Positions 27,261-40,600 of a DNA stretch of 64,000 nucleotides are shown here, in pieces (within the stretch, counting starts at the first letter, position 1; every line of letters starts with the position of its first letter). Location: assembly GCA_008360955.1 (NCBI GenBank), contig LUCM01002277.1, forward strand, positions 186,001 through 250,000. The letters are read 5' to 3'. The DNA comes from Fasciolopsis buskii (taxonomy: Eukaryota > Platyhelminthes > Trematoda > Plagiorchiida > Fasciolidae). The notes under the pieces are model-generated. The model was not told the origin of the DNA. It made no database searches and saw only the letters and a program-made list of their open reading frames with translations. Position numbers and translations under genes: made by a program.

Positions 27261-27345
27261 CTGGTGAGGGTTGTTTCTGCTTGTTAAACGGGGAAGAAAG
27301 ATATTAACCTCGGAGGGGGAATCTTGGTCAAAGGAAAGCTTGTCG
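27261..27345 (-). CDS. Candidate internal exon, unknown product
   Basis: Minus-strand 85-nt segment bounded by an AG acceptor (27347-27346) and a good GTAAGC donor (27260-27255, preceded by CAG). One frame is open throughout and gives 28 residues rich in Asp, Ser, Asn and Pro with no hydrophobic segment; it enters needing two bases from the previous exon and leaves in phase 0. It lies on the same strand and downstream of the candidate gene start at 44121. No family is recognised. A segment this short can be open by chance. Confidence 0.2.
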
Positions 27346-27582
27346 CTAATTAATTCAGTTTTTTCTTAATGTGTTGACAACAAAACATTCCACCGTTCTG
27401 GATAAACGAAACGGTGAATTACGGATGCAGTGATTTTTTTAGTGATCCACTTATTCCTCCTTGAATGCGTATATTTTCCGAGCCAACTCCATCTTGTCCA
27501 AAAAGTTGCAACTGAATACCGAAGTTCCGAGGCAAATGATGCTACCTTGTCTCACTCTAGAGTCAATTTGTTCCTCCTTAGT

Positions 27583-27756
27583 AGGCCGGCCATGGCCAAG
27601 CGGATCAGGTCGTGGATTTTGGACATGATGGTCTCGGGTTCGAATCCTCCCCTCGCCGGTCAACTGCCCCACCTGGGAGCACTGTTGGCTGCGGCCCCCT
27701 TCCTGAAAAAATAGGCATTGTTATTTCACTAATAAAGGAAGAAAAAGATAAAAAAT
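27583..27756 (+). mobile_element. tRNA-derived SINE-like repeat, family B, copy 1
   Basis: A perfect A-box (27593-27603) and a perfect B-box (27637-27647) are separated by 33 nt, the spacing of a tRNA gene. The sequence resembles a tRNA head, but the T stem and acceptor stem do not pair properly, so a working tRNA is unlikely. A non-tRNA body follows (27660-27710), then an A-rich tail with AATAAA (27731-27736) ending near 27756. A diverged second copy at 41985-42148 shares head, body and tail, which establishes a dispersed repeat. The frames that cross this region on both strands (for example 27430-27714 plus) are by-products of the repeat. Confidence 0.8.
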
Positions 27757-30700
27757 ACACAATTTTTCTTTATGTATCGTATCAACTGGAAACTACCATT
27801 ATGTAAACTTGGAACAGTTTAGCAAATAGGATGAGCGCTGTCTTGCTGGTATTTACCTCCGGAAATTTTTAAGTGCAGTTGTGAACCATCCGAAATTTAA
27901 CAGCACCTGAATCAAGGTTGAGTCGGTAGGTTTGGCGAATATGTTTACTAGGCTTCCGGTCACCTTGATTCCTTTGCCTGTTTTTCAGTTCGGATTAAGT
28001 AACCCGTGAACTCCCGGGATCACTGACCCAGGACTAAATTGCACAGGGATGCATAGTATACTGACCATTCCAGAAAGAGTTTTTCGGAATTCGGAAACGG
28101 CAATTCTCAGTTGAGAAATCGATATTTTTGTGATGCTTTGTCCTTCAGACTCCACCTGCCAGATCCCTATCACGTTCATAGCTCCATTAATGGATATGTA
28201 GATTGTTAGCAAATCTAAACTTGCACTAATTATGAATATTTTCAGGCATTAATTCAATTTGTCAAGCGCCTGTAAAATGTTATCAAATATTTCCCTTTTG
28301 GATACTGAAACATACAACTAATTTGCTCCTATTGTAATCGTGTAATTGCAATGAGTGCTGCTTCGCTTTATGAGTAAATTGATGAAAGTAAAAGGATATT
28401 GTTTTCTTTTTTTGGAGGTAGACTTGGTTCATCTAATTCGAAATATTACTATAAGATTTGCCAAGTCTAGCCGCGTGGAAACTGACATGTATACATGCGT
28501 ATAAATTTAAGCACACACTCACTTGAGACATTCAGCACATTTCCACTGCCCAACACTAGCCCACCGGGAAAACTGTTGTCATTTAACTTTCCACTTGCAA
28601 AAGCCCGGTTTCCCCGATCAATTTCCCTGTCAACATGCATAGATTAGGCAGACTTCGTGGTCCAGGTTGACTTGCCATTTATTTCGGCCTAGGCGGATAA
28701 TTTTGCCGTTAGCTGGCCGAGTCACAAATCTCAGACCCATTTGGCCACATAACCAGTTAAATGAAACGAAGAAACAGTTACTGTTCTGCAAAGTTGAGAT
28801 TTAGATTTCAGCAGAATGCCTAGGCTTTCCGCGGACTAGCTCACCTTTGAATGGCAATCCCCTCCAAAACATACCAGTACTAAGGGATAACTATCCGACT
28901 TTCAAGGGAATTTAGTCATTCGCTGTTCTCAAATTTGTGAACGAATGGATGACCGCAACTGAGATTGTTTTCGCTTTTTACAATGACCAGATTTTTGATC
29001 ATTGGTTTTACCAGAGCAGGAGAGGATTATCCTAAACGGGATGCACGAAATGTGAACTGTAACAGAACTTGGTCCAACTTCAAATCCAAACGTTACGACA
29101 CGGTCTGCCTGATTGACACATCATTGGCTGTTCATTGTAACTTAAAATTTCCTTAAAAAATTGAAGCTTACTTCGGTAACTTTGGCGAAATGAGATCACT
29201 GAAAACTTAACAAATACATTTATTTTAATGAACACTTATTGAATTGAACATTAAATGACTTCTGTTTATAGGCGGGGGATTTTTCAATTTGCGTCTGACG
29301 AAATTTTGGGGTGCCGAGTACGAGAGTTTGCCTCGTTTGTTTGTCTAGTGGTGGGGCTCATATTGGCAAACTAATTTCTATTCCCAAAATAATGATCCCT
29401 ACCAATTCGCACGCATCTCTCAAAATGTATTGGTTTGTCATTGCCAGTCAATTGGTTTCACTGGGATATGACTTTAATCAAAGACGCAAAGACCCGTGAA
29501 CAGATTGACATGTTTTTTCGGAGTTCAGTCCAACGGCAAACGCAAATACTATCACACCATACCGGCAGTATGCAATGGCTAAAGTATCAATCAACGAATT
29601 GTTACAATACATTTTAGACGGAGAGAAAACAGTAGTTATTTTAAAACTCTGCAAATCAAAGTATGCGTATGCCTCCATACGAACACGTAGTTTGAAGAGC
29701 TAACCGTATTCCGGGTAAAAAACGATTTGATTCTCTTGCTTTCTTGTTTATATTGGTTTGCCAGATGAGTACTCAAGTATTGTTGTCTTAACAAATTCAC
29801 AGTTTGCGATTATTCATGCCAACCAAATATATTGTCATAGGTAAACTGTTCCGTGAAAGGTTGTCGCGGGGATTCAACTACGCAATCGAACTTAAACAAC
29901 AGGGTCAATTGCAGGCATTTTCATTCACCAAATGCAGTTATATACGCGCATCTGTCCGTCGTTGCAATGTATGACCAAGAGTTGTCATACCGTCGTTGTG
30001 TTCCAAGCAAAAACGAACAATACGAGAGTCCGCTTGAAGATTTACAGCAGTTTTTAATACCATAACACGCCTTCTATCATCTGACGGCAGGCACTTTAAA
30101 GTTAAACTTAAAATCGAATACAAAGTGATATTTCAGTTAAAAACGTGTCGAGAAGTATATGCTTGAACCAGATGTTTATCACTGACGACCAAACGAGCAG
30201 CGGTGAACGGGTGACCCCATAGTGATACAGGCATTATTGCTTCTCCCGTCCAGATATATTTTTCCTGGCCAGAAATGAAGGACTAACTACATTTGTTTAT
30301 ACTGTTAGCATTTTGTTGAAAAGGTTTGTTTCGCAATTTGGTCACCCAATCAGCCAATCGAAAGTTTCTCGGGAAAAATGCTAAGGCATTTGAAGAAGAA
30401 ATTCTGGCGAGCGACATATGAAGTCAATCGATGAAAATGTCACTTTTGGGGTGAGGCGGTTGAGTTTCGACCACACAATGCCTTGAACGTTCCTGGGAGT
30501 TTCACATCAGTAAAAATTCAGCTTTTAGGAATAATTTGGACTTTGTCTAGGCCGGCTACAACGTTTTCTCCTGGACTGCTTAGGCTACGTACTACAACGT
30601 TCTAAACATTGTGGGCAGTTCACATGTGAATAACAAGTCCTGCCGACACTGTAATACTTCATGGTAACTATCAAATACATGTCTCACATGTCCGCCCCAA

Positions 30701-33700
30701 TCAGTGTTGACGAAGTTCTACCCGTGTCGAGTGTTAGAGCACTGCAATTTTAGGGTCATTCCTGAAAGAAGTGGATTCCATCAAATTCTTTCATGTGCAC
30801 ATTCACATGGAAAAAAAGTATATATATATATATGTATTCTGTGCGACACAAGCGGCGTTATGTTGGTCCGGATGCGGCCACGTTAACCTTTCAACTGAAA
30901 TGGCGAAAATTACAACTGTGTAAAGAGTCTTCCCGACAACTTTCAGTTGTTTCAGTTTCTGCGCACCATCAAAAATATCACGCACCAAATGAATGCTTTA
31001 TTAGAATCTTCTTCCCATTTGGATTTGCAGTCAAAACATAAAGAATTACCATTAAGTAAATATTAAGTTTCAAAGTTGTTTTATTTGACTTGTTTAAGTT
31101 TGTCATTAGAGCGCCATCTAGGGGAGTACAAGGTCACTCATTCCGTAATTTTGGTTAACCTTGGATGCGCACGAACGCTTTGGTTATAGTAGCAAAAACA
31201 CTGAATGACAATCACACAGTATGCAAGAGAAAACGCTTTATAAATTTTCATGTTCTGGAGCAGTGCATTGGCGCGTTTGTAAGATGTTTTCACTGGACCT
31301 TTACACAACGTGGATCAAGCATTCGCAGTGTCAAATCAACTCGGTATTTCTAGAGATCATTTGCTTTAGTGATTCATTGCGAGATTCTCGCTCGTGCTTG
31401 TCCTGAATGAGTTTTCGTACAGAGTCAGAATAACTGTGTGACTCATAAATTTACAATCTTACTACTCTTCCTTACTTAACGAAATGCATTTTAATATTTA
31501 TGCTTATGAAAGTCGAATCTTGTCGGCAATGTTCATCCAAGATCGCAGTTGCAAGCAGAATTCTCACCTTGGTGCCAGGCAGTGCGTTGTTCAAACACGA
31601 CTACTGATCCGCCTGGTTAAATTGCCCATGTTAAAAATATTCCATGATTTGTAGTTGTTTGCTGAAGACATGCCTCACGAAATGGACCAACATACCAGTT
31701 AAAGAAGTTTTAAAAAATTATTGAGTTAGATGATACCATGCACACATATCGCCCATTGAAATGAATTCAATAATTAGAATTGGTAGTATCTAGGAGGTTC
31801 TACCGCTTACGAAGTCATATGACTCATTCTAGTTTGCATTAATTATCAATAACAATTGGTGCATTTGTTTCACTGGACATTCTACCCGCTATTTCGCTTG
31901 TGTTCATAAGTTGAAGTTGGTTGTCTATTCATTTATATAGTTTTGGTTCATTTGAAATAGTATAACCGTAGCTCTTCACGAACAAAAACATTTTGTAATG
32001 AGAGTTTCTTGGTTCATGACCGAGTTGACCTTGTGTCAAGGTCAGTGAGTGAGCTATCTAAATTGCCTAATATGTTTGTCTTGACAGTGAGGTAGAGATG
32101 AAGAAATAGTAAAATCTTTTTATACCACAAAGTGCAATAAAACTGGTTAGTGAAACTTGCCTAATTAAAACATTTGCACTTCAGCACCTCCGGCATTCTA
32201 AACTAAACGAAGCGACAATTTGTATAACGTTAAACAAATAAACTGTTCCAAGATCATATCATTAACGAAGGACGTCAAACATGAACGAATGTGACCACAG
32301 GGTTACTGACGCCTACGTTGAAATTTTGGGGCTAAAACTTATTGCCCCATTCTTGATGCAGATTATTGACGATTTCCTTGAATGACACTCCAAGCTTCGT
32401 TGGGTCGTGAGCACGGATTAACCGCACAGTTTAACCAGGGAACGTAATTATGCAATGACAGAAAATGTCGGTGCTTAAATCGAATTGCCCGTTAACTTTG
32501 TTGACAGATTCGTAGCATACGTTGGCCTTCGGTATATGTAGAAAGAGGATACGGGAAAATTCTTTGAATATTTATCCCCTTGTTGTCTTTTTTCCATCCA
32601 TTCTGTTTACCCTTACATGAAGAAAATAAGAAGAGCTTTACAAACGATAAGAAGAGAAATTTTATCGTTTAGATGGCCTGAAAATTTCCACTGATTATGA
32701 GAAATCAAAAAACAACAAAACGCAGCGACACCGACAGAAGTTGCATGTCGTAACCTATCAGAGTTTATCAAGCAAATTATCGTATGTACAGTGGTTTTCT
32801 TTCAGTCTGACATATATAGACCGAAAACACACCTAGACCCTGGGCTGTTTCATATTAGGCTGAATGCTCAAAATATGTTCCGTATGCCTACGTGATAAAA
32901 CAGTGAGCAACTTATCAGTGGCTGCTAACCTGAAAGGGAAAAAAACTTATCTTTCTGGTGTTGCTAGACACCACATCAAAGTGATCAAACATTAGTGTTG
33001 ATTTCGTGGGAGCTCCACCAACTGCCATTGTATAATAGTAATGGATGTTTTACATTATTGTGAATATGTCCAAATTTTCCAACCTTACCGGACTTGTGAC
33101 GCTTCATGTTACCAAGTTGCTTGCAGTGATCAAATTAGGCTATCGACTGAAATCCAAGCCCATTCGCTGTCCAGATAAAACAACATCAACGGTTCGGTAC
33201 TGGAAATTGTTGCCATATCCAGCTGGATAAGAGGAGTACAAGTGACGGGATTCGATTTAGTTTGTCGTTCACTTCAGATCTGGTTAGTTTTCCTACGACG
33301 CTTGTTGTAAGGGTTTTGGCATTACATTGAATTAAAACAAAATGTCGGCACAAATACATTTGAAATAATTGTCAAATGAGCAAAAGGTTCCGGCTGCAGT
33401 AAATTTAACTCAAAATCTGTTGATATTTTGCTTTGAAATTGTTCACAGCTGAGCTCGGCTACGTAATTTGACTATATAATGAGCACACCAGCACTAGAAT
33501 GCAAAGAAACAGTTCTCCGGGAGACGCATAATAGGTGGAATCGTGAAAACGAGTGTGGATAGTTTAATCGGTTATTTGCAGCTTAAGTCTTACTGAAACC
33601 CGATTGTGAACCGGTGTGAACTTGTCGTTCTCACTCCTGGAACTGATGTTTAAGGCGCTAATTGTAACCCGATCTTTAATAAATAACTTTCAAATACTCG

Positions 33701-34108
33701 TCGAATATGTTTCGTTTCGACCTTATCCGTTTGACCACGGCAAGTCAACCTGAATTGCACAAAATATAGTTGGTTGGACATACTGAAGTCTTCACCTGAG
33801 GCAACGTCTTTTGCAGTCCGACCAACTTAGTCTAAAAGCGCTGCTGTTCACGATATACTACGCGGACCATTGCGACTGATTAAACTGCGCTCCAAACGGG
33901 ACCTATTGTACATGCCCTTTTCAAGCACACATTCATCTGTATTGCCACAAATGTGCAACACAATTAGCAATGACGTCGCAAAGACGAGGCGTCATTTATG
34001 TCTTTCTCCCCATTGGAATTTAATCATATGCACGCATATACTATCAGCATGATCGGGTGAAGGGATACGCGAATCTGAGAAAAAACTTCTGACTGGGATG
34101 ACCGGTGA
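27757..34108. other. Unannotated AT-rich DNA
   Basis: Contains a short TA repeat and many small frames. A minus-strand frame at 28212-27985 (75 codons) has a possible AG acceptor upstream but no convincing donor. Nothing recognisable. Confidence 0.45.
30819..30833 (+). repeat. (TA)n microsatellite, short
   Basis: About seven TA units preceded by a run of A residues. Confidence 0.85.
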
Positions 34109-34660
34109 ACAAAACGAACTGGTCGAAAAAGTACGACGCAATGCCTTGAAGTGCACTATTTTTCATTCTGTAATTTCCCTAGATCAGTCCAGGCAAAACT
34201 AGTATTTGCGTTAAATGAAGAACTGACCACAGTCAACTGCATCAAAACACGTGAACGTGAATTGCTTCATCGTTTTTGTCTTGCACAGAGCATTTATTTA
34301 TCCTGTTCAACTTCTCAAAACTACTGTATACATGTTCATTGTCAGTTTTTTTCCCTTTTTGTTAATGTTTGCTTCCCGGTGATGAAGTGGACTGAAGAAT
34401 GTCCGCAAAAACAACTAGTTTCTCACACTGGCGTCCACAATAGAAAAATCCCAAGTTTCGCTAAATCCAGGCCTCGGTTTGCCCGTTTTTGTTTTTTATC
34501 CGAGATAATGAACAATTCGTTCAGGGCACTGGAACTAACGTTGAAGTTTCTTATAGACTATACTTTGCTATTGACATGCCAACACTCGGAGTTTGGTAAA
34601 CAATGCAAAGCATGTATTGTGATGGATAAAATGGCCAAGGCAAATATATATTTCACTTGA
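34109..34660 (+). CDS. Longest open frame in the window (183 codons); coding status doubtful
   Basis: Open from just after a TGA (34106-34108) to the stop at 34658-34660. The first in-frame ATG is at 34382, leaving 92 codons from an ATG. The peptide is Cys-, Phe- and Lys/Arg-rich without clear domains. By a rough estimate at 40% G+C, a frame this long is expected about once in ten such windows, so it is only mildly unusual. No strong donor or acceptor frames it. A minus-strand frame (34558-34983) and a second plus frame (34841-35062) overlap or follow it; none is recognisable. Confidence 0.15.
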   Translation, partial: TKRTGRKSTTQCLEVHYFSFCNFPRSVQAKLVFALNEELTTVNCIKTRERELLHRFCLAQSIYLSCSTSQNYCIHVHCQFFSLFVNVCFPVMKWTEECPQKQLVSHTGVHNRKIPSFAKSRPRFARFCFLSEIMNNSFRALELTLKFLIDYTLLLTCQHSEFGKQCKACIVMDKMAKANIYFT

Positions 34661-37600
34661 TAATTATTTACGCAACTGGTCCAAGCATCGTCAAACTTGC
34701 AAGTGGCAACTGTTGCAATAATGTGATATGAGAAGTACAAGCAGAGGACGTGAATGCACGGCACGTCCGAGTTGGAATCACACTGGGCAGGTTGGGGATG
34801 ACCTATATCAAAAGGACCCAATGTTCGAAAGCAGGAGGTTTTGTTTGGCACTATGTTAAGCTTATCAAAGTATGAAGAAATCTCTTTCGGAAACATGACG
34901 GTTTTGGCCGTTATTGCCCCTGGGTACTCATGCGTACCCAGTACTCCGCGTCCAGTCTTCACCATACTTGTGAATCCCTTCATTGTTTTCCCAGTAGAAT
35001 TTCAGTCGAATCATGATTGGGTTCACGCAGTGCTAGATCCATGTGGTAACCACACATCGTGACTAGCCGGAAGTTTTACGTCGGTCAGGACGGTTGGACA
35101 GGAGAGTAGAGAGTACACACATCTGGCAGGTAACAATCACCACAAAACCCGTCGTGTGCATCCAGGAAAATTTGGTCCACTAATCCACCAGTGACTTAAA
35201 ACAAGGAAGGTAAAATTAAATCAATGCAAATAATTCATCAACTCCGTTATGTTGTTCTCTTTAGTGCCTAAAAATGATATATAATTCTACAAACAAAAAC
35301 TGGAATTGAGTTAAGCAGAACAGTGCAAAAGGCTTGCATCACTTTGATGAAATTTCTTTAATATTTGACAACTGAGGCGAATGGTTACATCAGATATGGA
35401 GAAAGGTAGAGCCGTTAGCGCTCAACGGGTTTCGAAGTGGACCACATACATTGGTTGAACGCGTCCTGATCAAGCGATCGCCGAACAGTCCTAATGAAGC
35501 TCTACGACCGACCACTCGTCTTCTGCCATTTATTTCATTCATGTTTCAGAACTCCTATTTCTGTCCAAATTTGTAAAACGATAAAGCGCAAATAACATCA
35601 GAGGTTTTACCTACATTTAGTCAGTAATTTCGTGAATGGATTAATTATTTACTTACTCGTCGAAAGAATCAAACAGCAGCAATTGATGCAAAATTCACAG
35701 AGGAAAAGCATGTCTATAGTTTAAAAGCTTGGACAGGCACCCGGTTAACATGGATCCCTGAAATAATGGAAATTTCGACTCCCGAGGATCCCCTATATCA
35801 ACTTCTTGGAAGAGTGGTGACTGATTTGAAAAACAATTGTGAATGCTCATTTCCCAATCCGGCGAAGATTTCCAGCAACGTTCATCTGTGAGGTAGAGAC
35901 ATTTCTTTGAAGTTATATACTCACACCCCTCAGTGATGCATTGACATTGAATATAAAGAGGGACATATTCCTTTTACTCCTTGGGATTCGTTTTTAAATT
36001 ATTCTCTTCAATATCCATTCTCTGGCTGACTTTCGGCTCATTGTTTACGTCATGTCGCATACATGACCCCATTTATGTTAGGAAAATCTTGGGTTTTCTG
36101 CGAATTCGCACCGCAGTTTTTACGATGCACAATGTTTTCACTGTGATGTGTGTGTGTGTGTGCATGTTTTAAGTCAACCATTCATGCAGCAAATGTGATT
36201 TTCAAGTCAACGTTATTTGTCCCCGAGGAAATTGAGTCTCTTGGTCGCACGAGAAAGAGTCTAATGCCAAGACCTTCCAAGACGATTAATAAACTAAACA
36301 CCTCAGCCATATTATGCATTCCACGATTTATGGCCATTTGGAATTGGTAGTACCTCATGGTACCATTCCAAAAACAGAGACTGGGTTGTTAAATTTGTGA
36401 CCGGGAACAAATTGCAAAGTAGAAACGTCGCTGCATTTCGGGGAAGCAGTTGACCATTTGACAGACACATGAGGCTGGTGGACTGCCCGGATTTTTACTT
36501 TTGTTTTTAAGTCCACGTTACGTCATGCATATTGGTGCTACGTTAAAATAAGTCACCGTGGTGCGCTTTAACGTCTGAATCATACTAGCATTTATCGATT
36601 TTTTAGACTAGTATCAAAATGCATTCAATATATTCCTCTGTTAACTCAAGGTTAAGCATTTCTAGCAGAACTATTTTACATGCTGTACAAGAGAACTTAC
36701 GATTTATTTCCGGCATTTCTTTTCTAGCCCATGTATACAAATATTGTTGTCACGTAATTCCCGACAGTCAGACTGAAAGATTCACAAGCAATGCCTTCTT
36801 ACTATGTTGTTATATGGTTTTGTAAACAAAATGACTTTGAGCCAAGATGCATCCGAATTATCCTGAGCATGATGTTCTGACCGAAATTCACCGGGGAAGG
36901 AAATCATGTGACGAGCTAACAGTACATTGAATTCAATCTGTGATTTTTGTATGAATGTCTTTTATTTATCCACCGAGACTCGATTATGGTTTTAAATGTG
37001 AGGTGGAAAGCTAGGTGTTTTGTCGATCCGGTGACCTATTTGGCGTTCGTGGCTATAACATGGAACAGGAAAATAAGCATTGCTCCTCAAATGTGTTATT
37101 TGAGCTTAGGTAAACCTTCGCATGAACAGATGACCTCACCATGGTTGCACGCATTCGACTACGCGGGGTTAAATAGATACCCTGCATAAGTGGAGGAAGA
37201 TTGAGCATACACCGTACGTAAGTAATTTGCTGCTCGGATAGAATTTAGTCTATCGATTCTCGAGTGAACAACTCCGCGCAGTTCAGACTACCGGAACTCG
37301 TTTATACTTTTCCGGTGGATGTTTTCAATATACGAGTACGTTGACCAGAATTCTCCAATCAATCCTAGATAAATCTGAAGGTGACAGTTTCAGGCACCAG
37401 CCTCTTTCACTCCAGTCCAAACTGCACTATGGGTACACGTTAACTCCTACTTCTGTTACGTGGTTAATTCTGCGTGGAAAAATCCCACTGACGTCGTTTG
37501 AATGATTGCAACTTGTGATGAGTGGGGACTTACATCGACATATTACTTATCCTAGGTTAAACTAGTCAATTTTCTATTAATGAATGTCACCGGAACGCAA

Positions 37601-40600
37601 TTCATCATATATTTTTGTTCGCAAAATTACCTATTCCGATTCATCTGAAATGTGGATAATGGAATTGATGATATAACATCAAAACAAAGATATATATTTG
37701 AACTGATGGTGTGCTGTCTTCTATGGCCTGTCTTCAGAGGAAAGGGGACCGTGTTGGAATCAAAATGGTGACTTGATGATTCTCTCTGTCGTGAAATTTA
37801 GCCCGCACGTACTAAGAATCTAATGTGAGACAGCGGTACCTATTCGATTGTAACGCGCTGAATACTTTTTCAGAAAACTTATCTATCTTACTAACAGATC
37901 TTTCGCGGTTGAGATTCCGATGTGGTGAATAGTACACAAAGAAGAATGAAAACTTGACGTCTTCCGTAATCCCGGCTCGTTTTTATTCTTTTGTGATTAA
38001 AAAACGAGGAGCGGTACGCTTTGCACGATTTTCAACGACAGGATTTCGACAATTAAACAAAGCTAGTGAAGACGTGGTACTGGAGAACTGGGGAAAAGTT
38101 CGTTTACGAAACATTTGGCAATAGCATCGTGATTGCATTTACCAAGGCCAAATGAAACGCCTAAGGAACGAAAGTGATATTTGCACCCAATCTGGAGACA
38201 ACATCACCTTCTTCACCAAGGCATTTGCACAACAATATGGGATATTTCATGTTCCTCGGAGTAGAATAATAACTCTCGCTAAACATATTTTTGAATTTTT
38301 CAAACGGAAAAATGACGTTTATTGGGACCGAAGATGCTTTGGACTGCACTGAAAAAACGATTCATGTGATTTCGCCCAAGAGGTGTCTACCAGATGAAAG
38401 CATGATCAGAAATGTTTGTAGTAAGCTAACATTTCGATTAAGTTAGGGAATGTTTTGAACGTGTGGCATCTGCTTTGAATCATCAATTTTGATGCCAGTG
38501 AAGTGATCATGAACTAAGGATTATTGGGAAGATGAGAGGTATTGGAGAAATTTGTAATTTACTTTTGTAAGCGAATTGGATCATGTCCAAAGCTACACAC
38601 TACCGCAGACCGACCATTTCTGATAGACCACGACTGATCAACAAAAGGAAAAAAATGAACAGGTAAACAACAAGTGATTAATTGAACTTCCGCAGTCACC
38701 GACAAATAGAGGTACTTATCATTTGGCATCATCTGTTTTGAACCGGCTTTGAACGCCTGACAATTTGCCAGTGGCTTTTGGTTTACTTATTTTGCGACGA
38801 GTTCTTGGTGTGTCCAGTGCACCCGTGGTTAGAAAAGCGCCGTAAGAAGAGCAGTTTCTGTGACCCTTAGTTCAAAAATAAGTAGTCAGATCGTTAATCA
38901 GAAGTGACTGTTCGGTTGCAATTCATTCCAGGAATTTTTGTCTTCGGGTCTCCATCAAATGATGTGAAATCTGTTGGGACCTTTGCGTTGGTCCTATCAG
39001 TCCCCCTCAGCAAACGTGATAACAGTATTCTTATAAAACTTTCCACTCAGTATGGCCCCTGTCTCCCAAAAAGATCCACTGAAACGTTTTGGGGACTGTA
39101 GAAAAACAGACGAAAATTATTCTTTCCAGTCCAGAGTTGATAAGCAAGCACGGTTGTGCTGAGCCTGGAGAATCGATTAAAAAGGCAGATCCAAACTGCT
39201 TCGGCTGAGTCGCAAAATCGCTTTTTACTAATCTAGTTTTCTAACACCAAAAATTATACAGAACCCAGTACTTCTGCATTGAGGATGTCAGAAAAATATA
39301 GCCAATTAAATTTGCTCGGAAGTTACTGTGCGAACAAAACTTCAAAGTATGGTATCCCAATGTCCTCAATAGAATTTTATAACGGATAAGTTATCGCAAA
39401 TTGAACTGGAAATTCTCGGAAACTGCGTTGAAAAGCAATCGAAAACATACGTATGTATATTTGTCAGTCAATGCCAACACAATGCACAGATTAATAAAAG
39501 CAAACAACCGAGTGTTATTACAAAACGATTGTGCGTTTCCGCTTGGATTCGTTTTCAGGTGTAACTTGATTTTCTCATTGCACTTGAAACTAAATGTCCC
39601 TGCTATCTATAGGCTCCGTTTTGGCACGCCTTAGGGCACCAAAACCTTGGAGACCACCTATATCGATCGCAAAATTAAACGTTTCTCTGAACACATTTGT
39701 GAAATTCATGCTGGACGGTTAAACAATAAATAACCGAATAGTATCCATTGCGGTGCAAATCCACCCGGGAATTTTAGTTACATCGTTTCAAATGATCAAA
39801 ATTTTCCGTTTGATCTCCGTTTTTCAGGTGTTTCTGGCTTGGTTGAAACAAAGCAGCAAAACTTATATTGCCGGTGATTTTTGGAGTGAATGATAATTTT
39901 TGGTCACCACTAAATTATCATTAAGTTTGATTGTGTGCATAATTGTGTATTTGGATTTCTTCCATTTTTCTTTGAATAATTTTATGTTTAGTGATTCGGA
40001 AATTGTGTTTAGTCGACCTTATTTCGATAACATCAAAACTGAAGTTTGACCTTCAGCAAATTGTTTTTGCCCTTGAAAACAGATAATCAAACCTCAGGCT
40101 TCGTTCTTGTCTCTTGCGATAAACTGATGGTTGCAGATTAACTTTTCGATGATCGTGTAAAAGCACATCCCCGAAATGAATCCCATCGGTATCGCTACAA
40201 GTTAGTTATTTCAAACTACCAATTTCAAACCAATTGTCTTATTATCCGCAAGACTGATGCAGTTGGTGATATCCTTGTATCCAATGCCCGACCGCTCGAA
40301 TTAGAATTTAATGCAGATCCATACACTATTCTTCCTCCGTTGAACTAAAAAACTGGTTTTAATGATCGATAACCTCATTTTGGATAATACCAATCTTTTC
40401 GGTTAACGGTCATCATCTGTGTGCAGCGTTAAACAACTTGGAAAGCTTCGTTGACCCATGCTTTTCCCAGCAGGAAAAACGTTCAAATAGAAAGAACGGA
40501 TACGCAACTTGGACAGGAAGTGAACCAACGCGGTCAAAATTTGAAAAAAACACGGGATACAGGCAAACTCTACAAAGGTGATTGTTACAATGGTTTTAAT

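Noticed and set aside
27583..27660. Possible functional tRNA gene
   Set aside because: The promoter boxes are perfect, but the acceptor and T stems do not pair. A diverged second copy with the same non-tRNA body shows it is a SINE-like repeat.
27430..27714. 94-codon plus-strand frame and its minus-strand partner
   Set aside because: Both run across the SINE-like element and owe their length to its less AT-rich sequence.
34920..34941. Perfect 8-bp inverted repeat with a 6-base loop, possible terminator or operator
   Set aside because: Such short hairpins are expected by chance in 64 kb, and the sequence is not prokaryotic.
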